This document shows positions 54,993 to 62,967 of a stretch of DNA of 64,000 nt, piece after piece. The DNA is from Hyphomicrobiales bacterium (GTDB lineage Bacteria; Pseudomonadota; Alphaproteobacteria; Rhizobiales; Rhizobiaceae). The position numbers were made by a program, and so were the translations under genes. A model generated the notes under the pieces. The model made no database searches and had not been told where the DNA came from. It saw only the letters and a program-made list of their open reading frames with translations. Location: the NCBI GenBank assembly GCA_900465675.1, contig UBJR01000033.1:1-64000 (forward strand). Reading direction: 5' to 3'. The first letter of the stretch is position 1; every line of letters begins with the position of its first letter.

Positions 54993-55094
54993 TTAGAACC
55001 CTTTCATGAAGGCCGCCGCAGCGGCCACGGCATTGCCCCGGCCGGAGTTTTTCTATAACCAGCGGTAACGAAAAAACCGAGGAGACCGGCGCAT

Positions 55095-55793
55095 ATGAGC
55101 CTGCTTGATACCGTTCGAAACACCATCGTTCCGGTCCATAAGGAAGGCTATCCCTTTGTCGCCGCCTTCTTCGTCGCATCGCTGCTGCTTGGCTGGCTTT
55201 TCAAGCCGCTGTTCTGGGTCGGCCTGATCCTGACGCTGTGGTGCGCCTACTTCTTCCGCGATCCCGAGCGCATGACGCCGCAAGACGACGATCTGGTCAT
55301 CTCGCCTGCTGACGGCAAGGTGTCGTCGATCCAGATGGTGACGCCGCCGGCCGAGCTCAATCTCGGCAGCGAGCCGATGCTGCGCATCTCGGTGTTCATG
55401 AACGTCTTCAACTGCCATGTGAACCGTTCGCCGGTGCGTGGCCGCATCGTCAGCATCAATTACCGCTCCGGCAGCTTCGTGAATGCCGAACTCGACAAGG
55501 CCAGCGAGGACAACGAGCGCAACGGCCTCGTCATCGAAACCGCCCATGGCAATATCGGCGTCGTGCAGATCGCCGGTCTGGTCGCGCGGCGCATCATCTG
55601 CTGGGCGAACACCAACGAGCCGCTGGCCGCTGGCGAGCGCTTCGGCCTGATCCGCTTCGGTTCGCGCCTCGACGTCTTCTTGCCTGCCGGTTCGGCGCCG
55701 CGCGTCGCGCTCGGCCAGACGGCGATTGCCGGTGAGACGGTACTTGCCGAATTCGCCTCCGCCAAGGGTCCTGTCATCAGCCGCCGCAGCTAA
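55095..55793 (+). CDS. psd: Phosphatidylserine decarboxylase proenzyme
   Basis: Makes phosphatidylethanolamine from phosphatidylserine. The 232-residue short form typical of alphaproteobacteria has two N-terminal membrane helices, MNVFNCHVNRSP and the self-cleavage site RFGSRLDVF, where Ser becomes the pyruvoyl group. GAGGAG precedes the ATG. It is followed 18 nt later by pssA, so the two consecutive steps are encoded together. Confidence 0.95.
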   Translation: MSLLDTVRNTIVPVHKEGYPFVAAFFVASLLLGWLFKPLFWVGLILTLWCAYFFRDPERMTPQDDDLVISPADGKVSSIQMVTPPAELNLGSEPMLRISVFMNVFNCHVNRSPVRGRIVSINYRSGSFVNAELDKASEDNERNGLVIETAHGNIGVVQIAGLVARRIICWANTNEPLAAGERFGLIRFGSRLDVFLPAGSAPRVALGQTAIAGETVLAEFASAKGPVISRRS

Positions 55794-55811
55794 GACGATC
55801 AGGAGCGCCAC

Positions 55812-56657
55812 ATGGAGACGCCTTTTCCGCCTTTCGAACCCAACGGCCCGAACGATTCAGCGCGCGGGCCGAGGCTGCGTGAAATTCCGCTCCGGCTGGT
55901 CGTTCCCAATCTCATCACCATCCTGGCGATCTGCGCCGGCCTGACCGGCATCCGTCTTGCCTTCGAAGGGCGCTACGAGCTTGCCGTGATGATGGTGTTG
56001 CTCGCCGCCTTCCTCGACGGCATCGACGGGCGCATCGCCCGGTTGATGAAGGCGACGTCGAAATTCGGCGCGCAGATGGATTCGCTGGCCGACATCGTCA
56101 ATTTCGGTGTTGCCCCTGCCCTCGTCGTCTATGTCTATGCGCTGGATCAGGCGCGCTCGATCGGCTGGATCGCGGCGCTGATCTATGCGATCGCTGCCGG
56201 CCTTCGCCTTGCCCGCTTCAACGTCATGTCGGAGCGCGAAAACCGTGCGCCCTGGCAGTCGGAATATTTCGTCGGCGTTCCGGCACCCGCCGGCGCGATG
56301 CTGGTGCTGCTGCCCGTCTATCTCGGCTTCCTGGGAATGGAGAGCGACCGGCTGTTTGCCTATATCTCCTCGGCCTACACCGTGCTGATCGCCTTCTTTC
56401 TGATCAGCCGCCTGCCGGTCTGGTCCGGCAAGCAGGAGGGCAGCCGTCTGCGCCGCGATCTGGTGCTGCCGCTGATGCTCGGCGTCGTCCTCTATGTCGC
56501 GCTGCTGATGAGCTACACCTGGGAGATCATGGTCTTCACCGTGGCCATCTACCTGGTTTCGCTGCCCTTCGGCGCACACCGCTGGAAGAAGAAATACGGC
56601 ACGCTGACGATCGAGGAACCCGGCGTCGGCGAAGACGACATGGGACGCCACATCTGA
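55812..56657 (+). CDS. pssA: CDP-diacylglycerol-serine O-phosphatidyltransferase
   Basis: A 281-residue membrane enzyme with about eight helices. It has the CDP-alcohol phosphotransferase motif DGIDGRIARLMK then GAQMDSLAD, with all catalytic Asp. It makes phosphatidylserine, the substrate of Psd encoded upstream. This is the Bacillus/rhizobial type II PssA, not the E. coli soluble enzyme. AGGAG lies before the ATG. Confidence 0.95.
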   Translation: METPFPPFEPNGPNDSARGPRLREIPLRLVVPNLITILAICAGLTGIRLAFEGRYELAVMMVLLAAFLDGIDGRIARLMKATSKFGAQMDSLADIVNFGVAPALVVYVYALDQARSIGWIAALIYAIAAGLRLARFNVMSERENRAPWQSEYFVGVPAPAGAMLVLLPVYLGFLGMESDRLFAYISSAYTVLIAFFLISRLPVWSGKQEGSRLRRDLVLPLMLGVVLYVALLMSYTWEIMVFTVAIYLVSLPFGAHRWKKKYGTLTIEEPGVGEDDMGRHI

Positions 56658-56747
56658 GATTTGATTAGCACGCTACCCATGCGTGCTTTTCTGCATCAAG
56701 CCTCGCGCAAAGTTTTCGCCTTACACACTTCCTGATGATCGATGCCT

Positions 56748-56776
56748 CTCTTTTGTCGTTTTTCGCGACAAAAGAG
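56748..56776. promoter_or_regulatory. 11-bp inverted repeat upstream of small protein
   Basis: CTCTTTTGTCG (56748-56758) and CGACAAAAGAG (56766-56776), loop TTTTTCG. It lies about 40 nt before the start of the 46-residue protein and 90 nt after pssA. There is no downstream T-tract on the plus strand, so it is more likely a regulatory hairpin or operator than a terminator. Confidence 0.45.
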
Positions 56777-56816
56777 CAAATCAGAACACATCCAGGGAAC
56801 ACGTAAGGAGAGTATC

Positions 56817-56957
56817 GTGACCTCGCAGAAAACTGGTGCAGCGGAACAGCCGGCCAAACAGGATCTCAGCACCCACTACCGGCCGCTCGGCCTGAAGGCC
56901 GTACTGGCAGCAGCACTGATGCTGAAGAAGCCTGCCCTCATCAAGAAGCCTGCTTAA
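56817..56957 (+). CDS. 46-residue basic small protein
   Basis: A GTG start at 56817 with AAGGAG 8 nt upstream gives a 46-residue protein. It has a polar N-terminus (TSQKTGAAEQPAKQD), then HYRPLGLKAVLAAALMLKK and a KKPALIKKPA tail. The hydrophobic segment is short (about 13 residues) and flanked by Lys, suggesting peripheral membrane binding. No family is recognised. Its stop overlaps the stop of the convergent LysE gene by 3 nt. The strong ribosome binding site argues that it is real. Confidence 0.6.
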   Translation: MTSQKTGAAEQPAKQDLSTHYRPLGLKAVLAAALMLKKPALIKKPA

Positions 56958-57577
56958 GCAGCCGCGAAGAAGCGCCAGAGCAGGCTGATTGCCAGCAGGC
57001 TCATGACGACGCCGATGATGACGTCGAGAACCCGCCAGGCGGCGGGTTTTGCGAAGACCGGCTGCAGCAGCCGCGCTCCATATCCCAGACCAAAGAACCA
57101 GACGAAGGACGCGATTGCGGCGCCCGCGCCATACGCGATCCGGTCCTGCCCCTGATAGGCCGCCGACAGGCTGCCGAGCAGCACCACCGTATCCAGATAG
57201 ACATGCGGGTTGAGGAAGGTGAAGGCCAGGCAGGTGGCAACCGCTGCCTTCAGCCCCAGCGCCTGCGGCGATCCCGCCTGCATGGCGCCAGGATGCAGCG
57301 CCCGTCGAAAGGCCATGAAGGCGTAGGAGCCGAGGAAGACGGCGCCGCCGAGCGTGACCACCGAAATCAGCACCGGCGACTGCGAGACCAGCGTGCCCAG
57401 ACCGCCGACACCGGCGGCGATCAGCAGCGCATCCGACAGCGCGCAAATCAGGCAGAGGATGAAGACATGCGAGCGCAACAGCCCCTGGCGAAGGACGAAT
57501 GCATTCTGCGCGCCGATGGCGATGATCAGGGATGCGCCGAGGAAGAAGCCCGAAAGGGCAGCCGAAATCGAGATCAT
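56954..57577 (-). CDS. LysE/ArgO family amino acid exporter
   Basis: A 207-residue membrane protein with about six helices and the LysE-type start GFFLGASLIIAIGAQNAFVLRQG, closer to LysE/ArgO (basic amino acid export) than to RhtB. The ATG at 57577 (MISISAAL) is used. LysE genes often have a divergent LysG/ArgP regulator; none is seen here. Confidence 0.9.
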   Translation of the reverse strand: MISISAALSGFFLGASLIIAIGAQNAFVLRQGLLRSHVFILCLICALSDALLIAAGVGGLGTLVSQSPVLISVVTLGGAVFLGSYAFMAFRRALHPGAMQAGSPQALGLKAAVATCLAFTFLNPHVYLDTVVLLGSLSAAYQGQDRIAYGAGAAIASFVWFFGLGYGARLLQPVFAKPAAWRVLDVIIGVVMSLLAISLLWRFFAAA

Positions 57578-57608
57578 AGTATGGTCCGGGAAATGAGAGA
57601 ATTTTGGA

Positions 57609-58370
57609 TCAGAAGAAGCTGAGCTGCCCGTCGCCGGGTTTGGCGGCAGCAGGCTTCGGGGGCTTCTCGGGGACGACAGGCGTCTGCAGGTCCTCACCCA
57701 TGTTCGAAACCTTGTTGACCTTGTCGGACACCGGGATCGCTTCGAAGAAGTCCTCCTCGACCGGCTTCATCAGATCCGCAACCTCGCGCGGCTCCTGCGT
57801 CTTGCAATCCAGCCAGCGGGAAAAGTCCTCGGGCTTGATGACGACAGGCATCCGGTCGTGGATCGGCGCGATCGCCGAGTTGGCCGCGGTCGTCAGAATC
57901 GCGCCGGTATCGACTTCCGAGCCGTCGGCGGATGCCCAGGTCTCCATCAGGCCGGCAAAGGCGACTATGCCGCCGTGCTTCGGCTTGATCCAATAGGCCT
58001 GCGATTTCTCGCCGCTTTCCTTGGAAGGGCGGTGCCATTCGTAGAAGCCCGATGCCGGAACCAGAACGCGGCGATGACGCATGGCGGCGCGAAACGACGC
58101 CTTGCCGATCGCCGTCTCCGAACGCGCATTGATCAGCAGCGGAAACTGCTTGGGATCCTTGACCCAGGAGGGCGTGAACCCCCAGCGCACGAGGACGGCG
58201 CGGCGATCCGGCTGGTTGCTGCCCTTCTCCGGCGTCTCGCCCGAAACGACGACCAGGATCGGCTGCGTCGGGGCGATATTGTAGCGCGCCGGAAAGTCCT
58301 CCAGCTCGACCACTCCCAGCAGGTCCTGCAGCTCTTCCGGGGTCAATGTCAGGGCATAGCGTCCGCACAT
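57609..58370 (-). CDS. SRAP domain protein (HMCES/YedK family)
   Basis: A 253-residue SOS response-associated peptidase-like protein that crosslinks to abasic sites in single-stranded DNA through Cys2 (MCGRYAL). Further family blocks are PARYNIAPTQPI, the Asn/Arg of INARSETA, SGFYEW and the active His in PIHDRMPV. ATG 58370 is required because the family needs the Met removed to expose Cys2. Confidence 0.94.
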   Translation of the reverse strand: MCGRYALTLTPEELQDLLGVVELEDFPARYNIAPTQPILVVVSGETPEKGSNQPDRRAVLVRWGFTPSWVKDPKQFPLLINARSETAIGKASFRAAMRHRRVLVPASGFYEWHRPSKESGEKSQAYWIKPKHGGIVAFAGLMETWASADGSEVDTGAILTTAANSAIAPIHDRMPVVIKPEDFSRWLDCKTQEPREVADLMKPVEEDFFEAIPVSDKVNKVSNMGEDLQTPVVPEKPPKPAAAKPGDGQLSFF

Positions 58371-58417
58371 GAGATTGTCTTTGCACCCCGTCAGGCGACG
58401 GTCAAGGGTCGGTTGCG

Positions 58418-58738
58418 TCAGCTGCGCGGCGCAAAGAGGATGATCGCCGTGCCCGCCAGGCAGACCGCCGCGCCACCAATATCCCAGCGATCGGGCACCC
58501 GGTTTTCGGCCAGCCAGAGCCAGAGGATCGACGCGGCGATATAGATGCCGCCATAGGCCGCGAAGGGGCGCCCGGCCGCCTCGCTCGGCACCAGGGTCAA
58601 CAGCCAGGCAAACAGCGCCAGCGACACCATGCCGGGCGCCAGCCACCAAGCGGACCTGCCCATTTTCAACCAGGCCCAGAAGACAAAGCAGCCGGCGATC
58701 TCGAAGAGGGCAGCAAAGGCATAGATCAGGTAGGTCAG
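58418..58738 (-). CDS. YnfA family membrane protein with apparent CTG start
   Basis: A 106-residue UPF0060/YnfA protein with four helices (SMR-like small transporters). The family N-terminus (TYLIYAFAALFEIAGCF) is encoded upstream of the first ATG at 58669. Its first codon is CTG at 58738, with AGGAAAG a few bases upstream and an in-frame TAG before any other start codon. Starting at the internal ATG would lose the first helix. Homologues have ATG here, so this is a rare CTG start, a mutated start, or a sequence error. Confidence 0.75.
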   Translation of the reverse strand: MTYLIYAFAALFEIAGCFVFWAWLKMGRSAWWLAPGMVSLALFAWLLTLVPSEAAGRPFAAYGGIYIAASILWLWLAENRVPDRWDIGGAAVCLAGTAIILFAPRS

Positions 58739-58829
58739 CGGTCTTTCCTTCGAATCGAACGTCCGGTACTCAGGCTAATATCCACGTTCGGCGATCGGAA
58801 CATGGGGCGCAACCTTGAAAGCGGCTGAC

Positions 58830-59255
58830 ATGACAGAGACGGCATCGACGGCCAGGGCGGCATCCTCTGCCATTCTTGAGCGTGACGGCAGGTTCCTGCT
58901 GGTGCTGCGCCGCAATCCGCCCTCTGCCGACATGTACGCCTTCCCCGGCGGCCGGGCCGAACCGGGAGAGACGCCGGATCAGACGGCGCTTCGCGAGTTC
59001 CACGAGGAAACCGGCATTGCAGCCCGCAATCCGAGGCTGTTTTCAGAGTATGATCTGAAGACCCACGCGCCCGACGGCAGCGTCAGCAGCCATTTCTATC
59101 TTTCGGTCTTCACGGTGGAGGCAGACGCGGACGCGGTTGCGGAAGCTGCCGACGATGCGGCAGCCATCGGCTGGTACAGTCTCGACGAGATCCGGCGGCT
59201 GCCGGTTCCGCAATCGGTGCTCGAATGCGTGGAACGGCTGGCGCTTCGACAATAA
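58830..59255 (+). CDS. NUDIX hydrolase
   Basis: A 141-residue hydrolase of nucleoside-diphosphate-linked compounds. The Nudix box GRAEPGETPDQTALREFHEE is complete with all metal-binding Glu. It resembles small ADP-ribose/8-oxo-dGTP type NUDIX proteins, but substrate is not deducible. ATG 58830 is chosen; TTG 58815 is also in frame. Confidence 0.9.
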   Translation: MTETASTARAASSAILERDGRFLLVLRRNPPSADMYAFPGGRAEPGETPDQTALREFHEETGIAARNPRLFSEYDLKTHAPDGSVSSHFYLSVFTVEADADAVAEAADDAAAIGWYSLDEIRRLPVPQSVLECVERLALRQ

Positions 59256-59315
59256 CCGCGTGGAAACATGGCGCTGCGCCTTGTTCCCGACATCGCTTGC
59301 GTATCAACTATCAGC

Positions 59316-59750
59316 ATGATTCCCGTACGACGCGTTTTCTTGTCCCTGTTGTTATGCGCCGGTGTGGCGATGTCTGCACCTGCGTGGGCCCAGGGCAAGA
59401 AGGCACCGCCTGCGGTTCCCGAGGCGCCGCCGCCCCCACCGGCTGCTGTGCCCTATGACGACAAGCTGCTGCGCTTTGCCGAAGTGATCGGTTCGGTGCA
59501 TTATCTGCGAACGCTGTGCAAGGCCCCGGGCGGGGACGAATGGCGCGATGAGATGCAGCAACTGCTTGATTCTGAAGCGAAAGACGAGCCTCAGCGCAAG
59601 GAAAGACTGACCGCGGCCTTCAACCGTGGATACCGTGCCTTCGCCTCCGTCTATACCGATTGCACGGCATCCGCGATCGTGGCAGAAGAGCGCTACCGTA
59701 ACGAAGGTGCAACACTGGCCACGGAAATTACTTCGCGTTTTGGAAATTGA
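59316..59750 (+). CDS. TIGR02301 family secreted protein
   Basis: A 144-residue periplasmic protein. Signal peptide to about residue 26 (ending AWAQ), a Pro/Ala-rich stretch, then a helical domain with two conserved Cys (TLCKAPGG and YTDCTASA) that may form a disulphide. It matches the alphaproteobacterial TIGR02301 pattern; function unknown. The in-frame ATG at 59268 would add 16 residues before the signal peptide and is less likely. Confidence 0.75.
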   Translation: MIPVRRVFLSLLLCAGVAMSAPAWAQGKKAPPAVPEAPPPPPAAVPYDDKLLRFAEVIGSVHYLRTLCKAPGGDEWRDEMQQLLDSEAKDEPQRKERLTAAFNRGYRAFASVYTDCTASAIVAEERYRNEGATLATEITSRFGN

Positions 59751-59829
59751 CGTTTAATTAACCTGTTTTCACTCCCGCGCGTGTCGTTTTGGGAAAAGGC
59801 TGATAGAGTTGTTAACCAGGCAGTAAGGC

Positions 59830-60108
59830 ATGCAGTTCGAGGAAAAGAAAATGGAACCAAGCCTCAACGACATCGACGACATGATCGTCCACGAAAAGAT
59901 GCAGGCGGCTTTGGAGTACCACAACGAGGCTTGGGCTGACGGCATGGCCGACGGCATCGAGCCCGAAATCATTGCCGACACCGCCATCATCCATGCCCTG
60001 CGCGAGACGATTCGCCTCCACGGCGAGAACAACGCGGAAGCCTTGCTCGATTCGCTGCGCGAACGGATGCTTGCTGGTGAGTTTTCTCCCAACCGCAGAC
60101 TGCAGTAG
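59830..60108 (+). CDS. Conserved hypothetical protein
   Basis: A 92-residue acidic, all-helical soluble protein with no recognised domain. The pattern MEPSLNDIDDMIVHEKMQAA at residue 8 could mark an alternative start. It lies between two secreted-protein genes on the same strand and ends 14 nt before the next gene, so it may share its transcript. Confidence 0.65.
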   Translation: MQFEEKKMEPSLNDIDDMIVHEKMQAALEYHNEAWADGMADGIEPEIIADTAIIHALRETIRLHGENNAEALLDSLRERMLAGEFSPNRRLQ

Positions 60109-60122
60109 AATTAGAGAGCCCG

Positions 60123-60884
60123 ATGCAAACCGGTAAGGACAAGGCCCCGCGGCGGCTGATGGCGCCGCTTCTCGTTGCTTTATGCGTTGGTGCCGGTGTT
60201 CTGCCAGCGCCGGTGGCGCATGCGCTTTCCGAGCTGCACAAGGTTCCGGGCCAGCCCGACCCGCAGGCGACCGACCAGAAGAACAGCCAGCAACAGCAGC
60301 AGACGCAGACCCCGCCGGCAACGGCGCCGGGCGTGCCGATGCCGGATCCGCTTGTTAACAAGGACAATGCCGGCAAGAGCACCGACAAGACGCCTGGCGC
60401 CACCGACGACGCCAAGCCTGTCGAGGTGATCTACGACATCAACAAGGCGCCGGAGCCGGTGCGCAAAATGCGCCAGCAGATCGTCGAGGCGGCGGCTTCC
60501 GGCGATCTGGAGCGGCTGCGCCCGCTGATGGGCACAGGCGCACAGCAGACGCAGGTGACTGTCGGCGAGCCGACGGACGACCCAATCGGAACGCTGAAGG
60601 ATCTCTCCGGCGATCCTGACGGCGACGAGATCCTAGCCATCATGCTCGACGTCATCTCCACTGGCTTCGTGCATGTCGGCGCAGGAACGTCCGATGAAGC
60701 CTATGTCTGGCCCTATTTCGCCGAAAAGGACCTGAAGGCGCTGACGCCTCCCGAGCGCGTCGAGCTTTTGCGCATCGTCACCGCTGGGGATCTCTCCGAC
60801 ATGCAGGAATTCGGCGGCTACAATTTCTACCGCCTGGGCATCACGCCTGACGGCAAGTGGAAATTCTTCACCGCAGGCGATTGA
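60123..60884 (+). CDS. Secreted hypothetical protein with Gln/Pro-rich linker
   Basis: A 253-residue protein of unrecognised family. N-terminal signal-type hydrophobic segment (about 14-38), a low-complexity Gln/Pro/Thr linker (about 50-85), then a globular domain (about 100-253) with SGDLERLRPLM and a C-terminal GGYNFYRLGITPDGKWKFF. The globular part resembles stress-related periplasmic domains only in general layout. Probably periplasmic. Confidence 0.7.
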   Translation: MQTGKDKAPRRLMAPLLVALCVGAGVLPAPVAHALSELHKVPGQPDPQATDQKNSQQQQQTQTPPATAPGVPMPDPLVNKDNAGKSTDKTPGATDDAKPVEVIYDINKAPEPVRKMRQQIVEAAASGDLERLRPLMGTGAQQTQVTVGEPTDDPIGTLKDLSGDPDGDEILAIMLDVISTGFVHVGAGTSDEAYVWPYFAEKDLKALTPPERVELLRIVTAGDLSDMQEFGGYNFYRLGITPDGKWKFFTAGD

Positions 60885-60964
60885 TAGCAAGCCCTCCCCC
60901 GCCGCTTGCAGCGGCGGCGCGGAAGACTTAACTCTGAGCGACAACGAACGCGACAGGTCTCGCC

Positions 60965-61804
60965 ATGCCATCCGTCTTTCTCCCGCACCGCGCGCTTTTC
61001 CGCATCGGCGGCGCGGATGCCGAATCCTTTCTGCAGAACCTGATCACCACCGATATCGTTTCGATGGCGCCAAACGAGGCGCGCCCCGGCGCGCTGCTGA
61101 CGCCGCAGGGCAAGATTCTGTTCGACTTCATGATCTGGCGCGACGGCACGGATTTCATCATCGAGACCGATCGCGATCAGCATGATGCGCTGGTGAAGCG
61201 GCTGACGATGTACAAGCTGCGCGCCGCCGTGACGCTAGCGACCATCGAGGCCGACGGTGTGACCGTTTCCTGGGATGATGCGACCGCTGAGGGCACTGCC
61301 GACAGCCGCTTTGCCAAGGCTGGCATCACGCTGCACCGCCGCGAGGGCAAGCATGGCGCGGATGACGCCTTGCTCTACGACGCCCTGCGGGCGGCACATG
61401 GCATCGTCACTTCAGGCCCCGATTACGCGCTGCAGGATATCTTCCCGCATGACGCGCTGATGGACCTCAATGGCGGCCTGTCCTTCAAGAAGGGCTGCTA
61501 TGTCGGCCAGGAAGTCGTTTCCCGCATGCAGCACCGCGGCACCGCGCGCCGGCGTGTGGTGACCGTCACTGCGGCTGGCGTCCTCCCGGCACCGGGCACG
61601 GAAATCACGGCTGGCGGCAAGCCTGTCGGCACACTCGGCACCGTCAGCGGCCGGACCGGCCTTGCCATCGTCCGTATCGATCGCGCCGGTGAAGCCATGA
61701 CTGCGGGCACGCCGCTGATGGCAGGCGATACCGCGGTGTCGTTGACGCTGCCCGCCTGGACCGGCCTTACCTTCCCGGCCGCCTCCGACGAGGCAAGCGC
61801 GTGA
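60965..61804 (+). CDS. ygfZ: Folate-binding Fe-S cluster assembly protein YgfZ
   Basis: A 279-residue GcvT-like protein that uses tetrahydrofolate to help maintain iron-sulphur enzymes. The diagnostic KGCYVGQEVVSRMQHRG motif with its reactive Cys is near residue 179. Its stop overlaps the GTG of the HD hydrolase gene. Confidence 0.93.
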   Translation: MPSVFLPHRALFRIGGADAESFLQNLITTDIVSMAPNEARPGALLTPQGKILFDFMIWRDGTDFIIETDRDQHDALVKRLTMYKLRAAVTLATIEADGVTVSWDDATAEGTADSRFAKAGITLHRREGKHGADDALLYDALRAAHGIVTSGPDYALQDIFPHDALMDLNGGLSFKKGCYVGQEVVSRMQHRGTARRRVVTVTAAGVLPAPGTEITAGGKPVGTLGTVSGRTGLAIVRIDRAGEAMTAGTPLMAGDTAVSLTLPAWTGLTFPAASDEASA

Positions 61805-62403
61805 CAAAGCCGCCCCGTGCCTGGCAACGCATGCTCTCCGGCAGGCGTCTCGATCTGCTCGATCCCTCGCCGCTCGATGTTGAACTCAGCGATATCGCCC
61901 ATGGCCTTGCGCGTGTTGCGCGCTGGAATGGCCAGACCTCGGGCAATCATGCATTTTCGGTGGCCCAGCACAGTCTTGCCGTCGAGGATATCTTTCGCCG
62001 CCTCAATACAGCGAGCCCCGACGACTGCCTGATGGCCCTGCTGCACGATGCGCCGGAATATGTGATCGGCGACATGATCTCGCCGTTCAAATCCGTCGTC
62101 GGCGGTGGCTACAAGACGGTGGAGAAGCGGCTGGAAGCCGCCGTTCATCTGCGCTTCGGCCTGCCGCCGCACCCCTCGCGCGAGCTGAAGGACAAGATCA
62201 AGAAGGCCGACACGATCGCCGCCTATTTCGAGGCCACCTGCCTGGCAGGCTTCACACCAGCCGAGGCGCAAAAATTCTTCGGCCAGCCGCGCGGGATTAC
62301 CCGCGAGATGTTACCGATGGAGCCACTTCCGGCGGTCGAGGCGCAGCGGCTGTTCTGCGAACGGTTCGAGGCGATCGAAGCTCTCCGGAGCGCCAGGCCG
62401 TGA
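61801..62403 (+). CDS. HD-domain phosphohydrolase (YfbR-like)
   Basis: A 200-residue metal-dependent phosphohydrolase. The HD metal motif is seen as NHAFSVAQHSLAV, LLHDAPEYVIGD and a later Asp in KKADTIAAYFEA. Such proteins often hydrolyse deoxynucleoside monophosphates. GTG start overlapping ygfZ by 4 nt, and its own stop overlaps the next gene, so all three are translationally coupled. Confidence 0.88.
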   Translation: MTKPPRAWQRMLSGRRLDLLDPSPLDVELSDIAHGLARVARWNGQTSGNHAFSVAQHSLAVEDIFRRLNTASPDDCLMALLHDAPEYVIGDMISPFKSVVGGGYKTVEKRLEAAVHLRFGLPPHPSRELKDKIKKADTIAAYFEATCLAGFTPAEAQKFFGQPRGITREMLPMEPLPAVEAQRLFCERFEAIEALRSARP

Positions 62404-62933
62404 CGCCCCATATCGTCGTTTCACCACTACTGCGGATCGCCGAGATGGCGGTGCGCCACGGCTCCCGCGAGATGGTCAGCCTGATGGCCAAGGAACAGGC
62501 CTTTCACCGGCCGGGCGTCATCGCCGCCGACCGCCATCTGCTGCTGCACATGAACGACATCGCCTTCAAGGGCACCGGCAATCTCGTTGCGCCCGATGAG
62601 GCCCATGTGCAGAAGATCATCGATTTCGCTGCCGGCTGGGATGACAGCGCCCCGCTGCTTGTCCATTGCTGGATGGGCGTGTCGCGCTCACCTGCCGCAG
62701 CACTCGTTGCCGCCCTTGCGCGGGTGCCCGATCAGGACGACCGGGAGCTTGCGCAAAGGCTGCGCAACGCCTCGCCCCATGCGACGCCGAATACCCGGAT
62801 CATCGAGATCGGCGACGGGCTGCTGAAGCGCGATGGCAGGCTGATTGCCGCCGTTCGCGCCATCGGCCGCGGCGCCGATGCCGACGGCAACGCGCCTTTC
62901 GTGCTCCCCATCGCTCCCGATAAAACTGGTTGA
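62400..62933 (+). CDS. Tyrosine/dual-specificity phosphatase-like protein
   Basis: A 177-residue protein with the cysteine-phosphatase loop VHCWMGVSRS (CX5R) near residue 84 and a preceding Asp-containing loop. It may dephosphorylate proteins or small molecules. GTG start coupled to the HD hydrolase gene by a 4-nt overlap. Confidence 0.85.
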   Translation: MTPHIVVSPLLRIAEMAVRHGSREMVSLMAKEQAFHRPGVIAADRHLLLHMNDIAFKGTGNLVAPDEAHVQKIIDFAAGWDDSAPLLVHCWMGVSRSPAAALVAALARVPDQDDRELAQRLRNASPHATPNTRIIEIGDGLLKRDGRLIAAVRAIGRGADADGNAPFVLPIAPDKTG

Positions 62934-62967
62934 CGCCCCGGTACCCTGCCCCATCTAGCGAAGGGCA

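Noticed and set aside
55033..55059. Possible psd promoter TTGCCC/TATAAC
   Set aside because: The 15-bp spacer is too short for a convincing sigma70 site.
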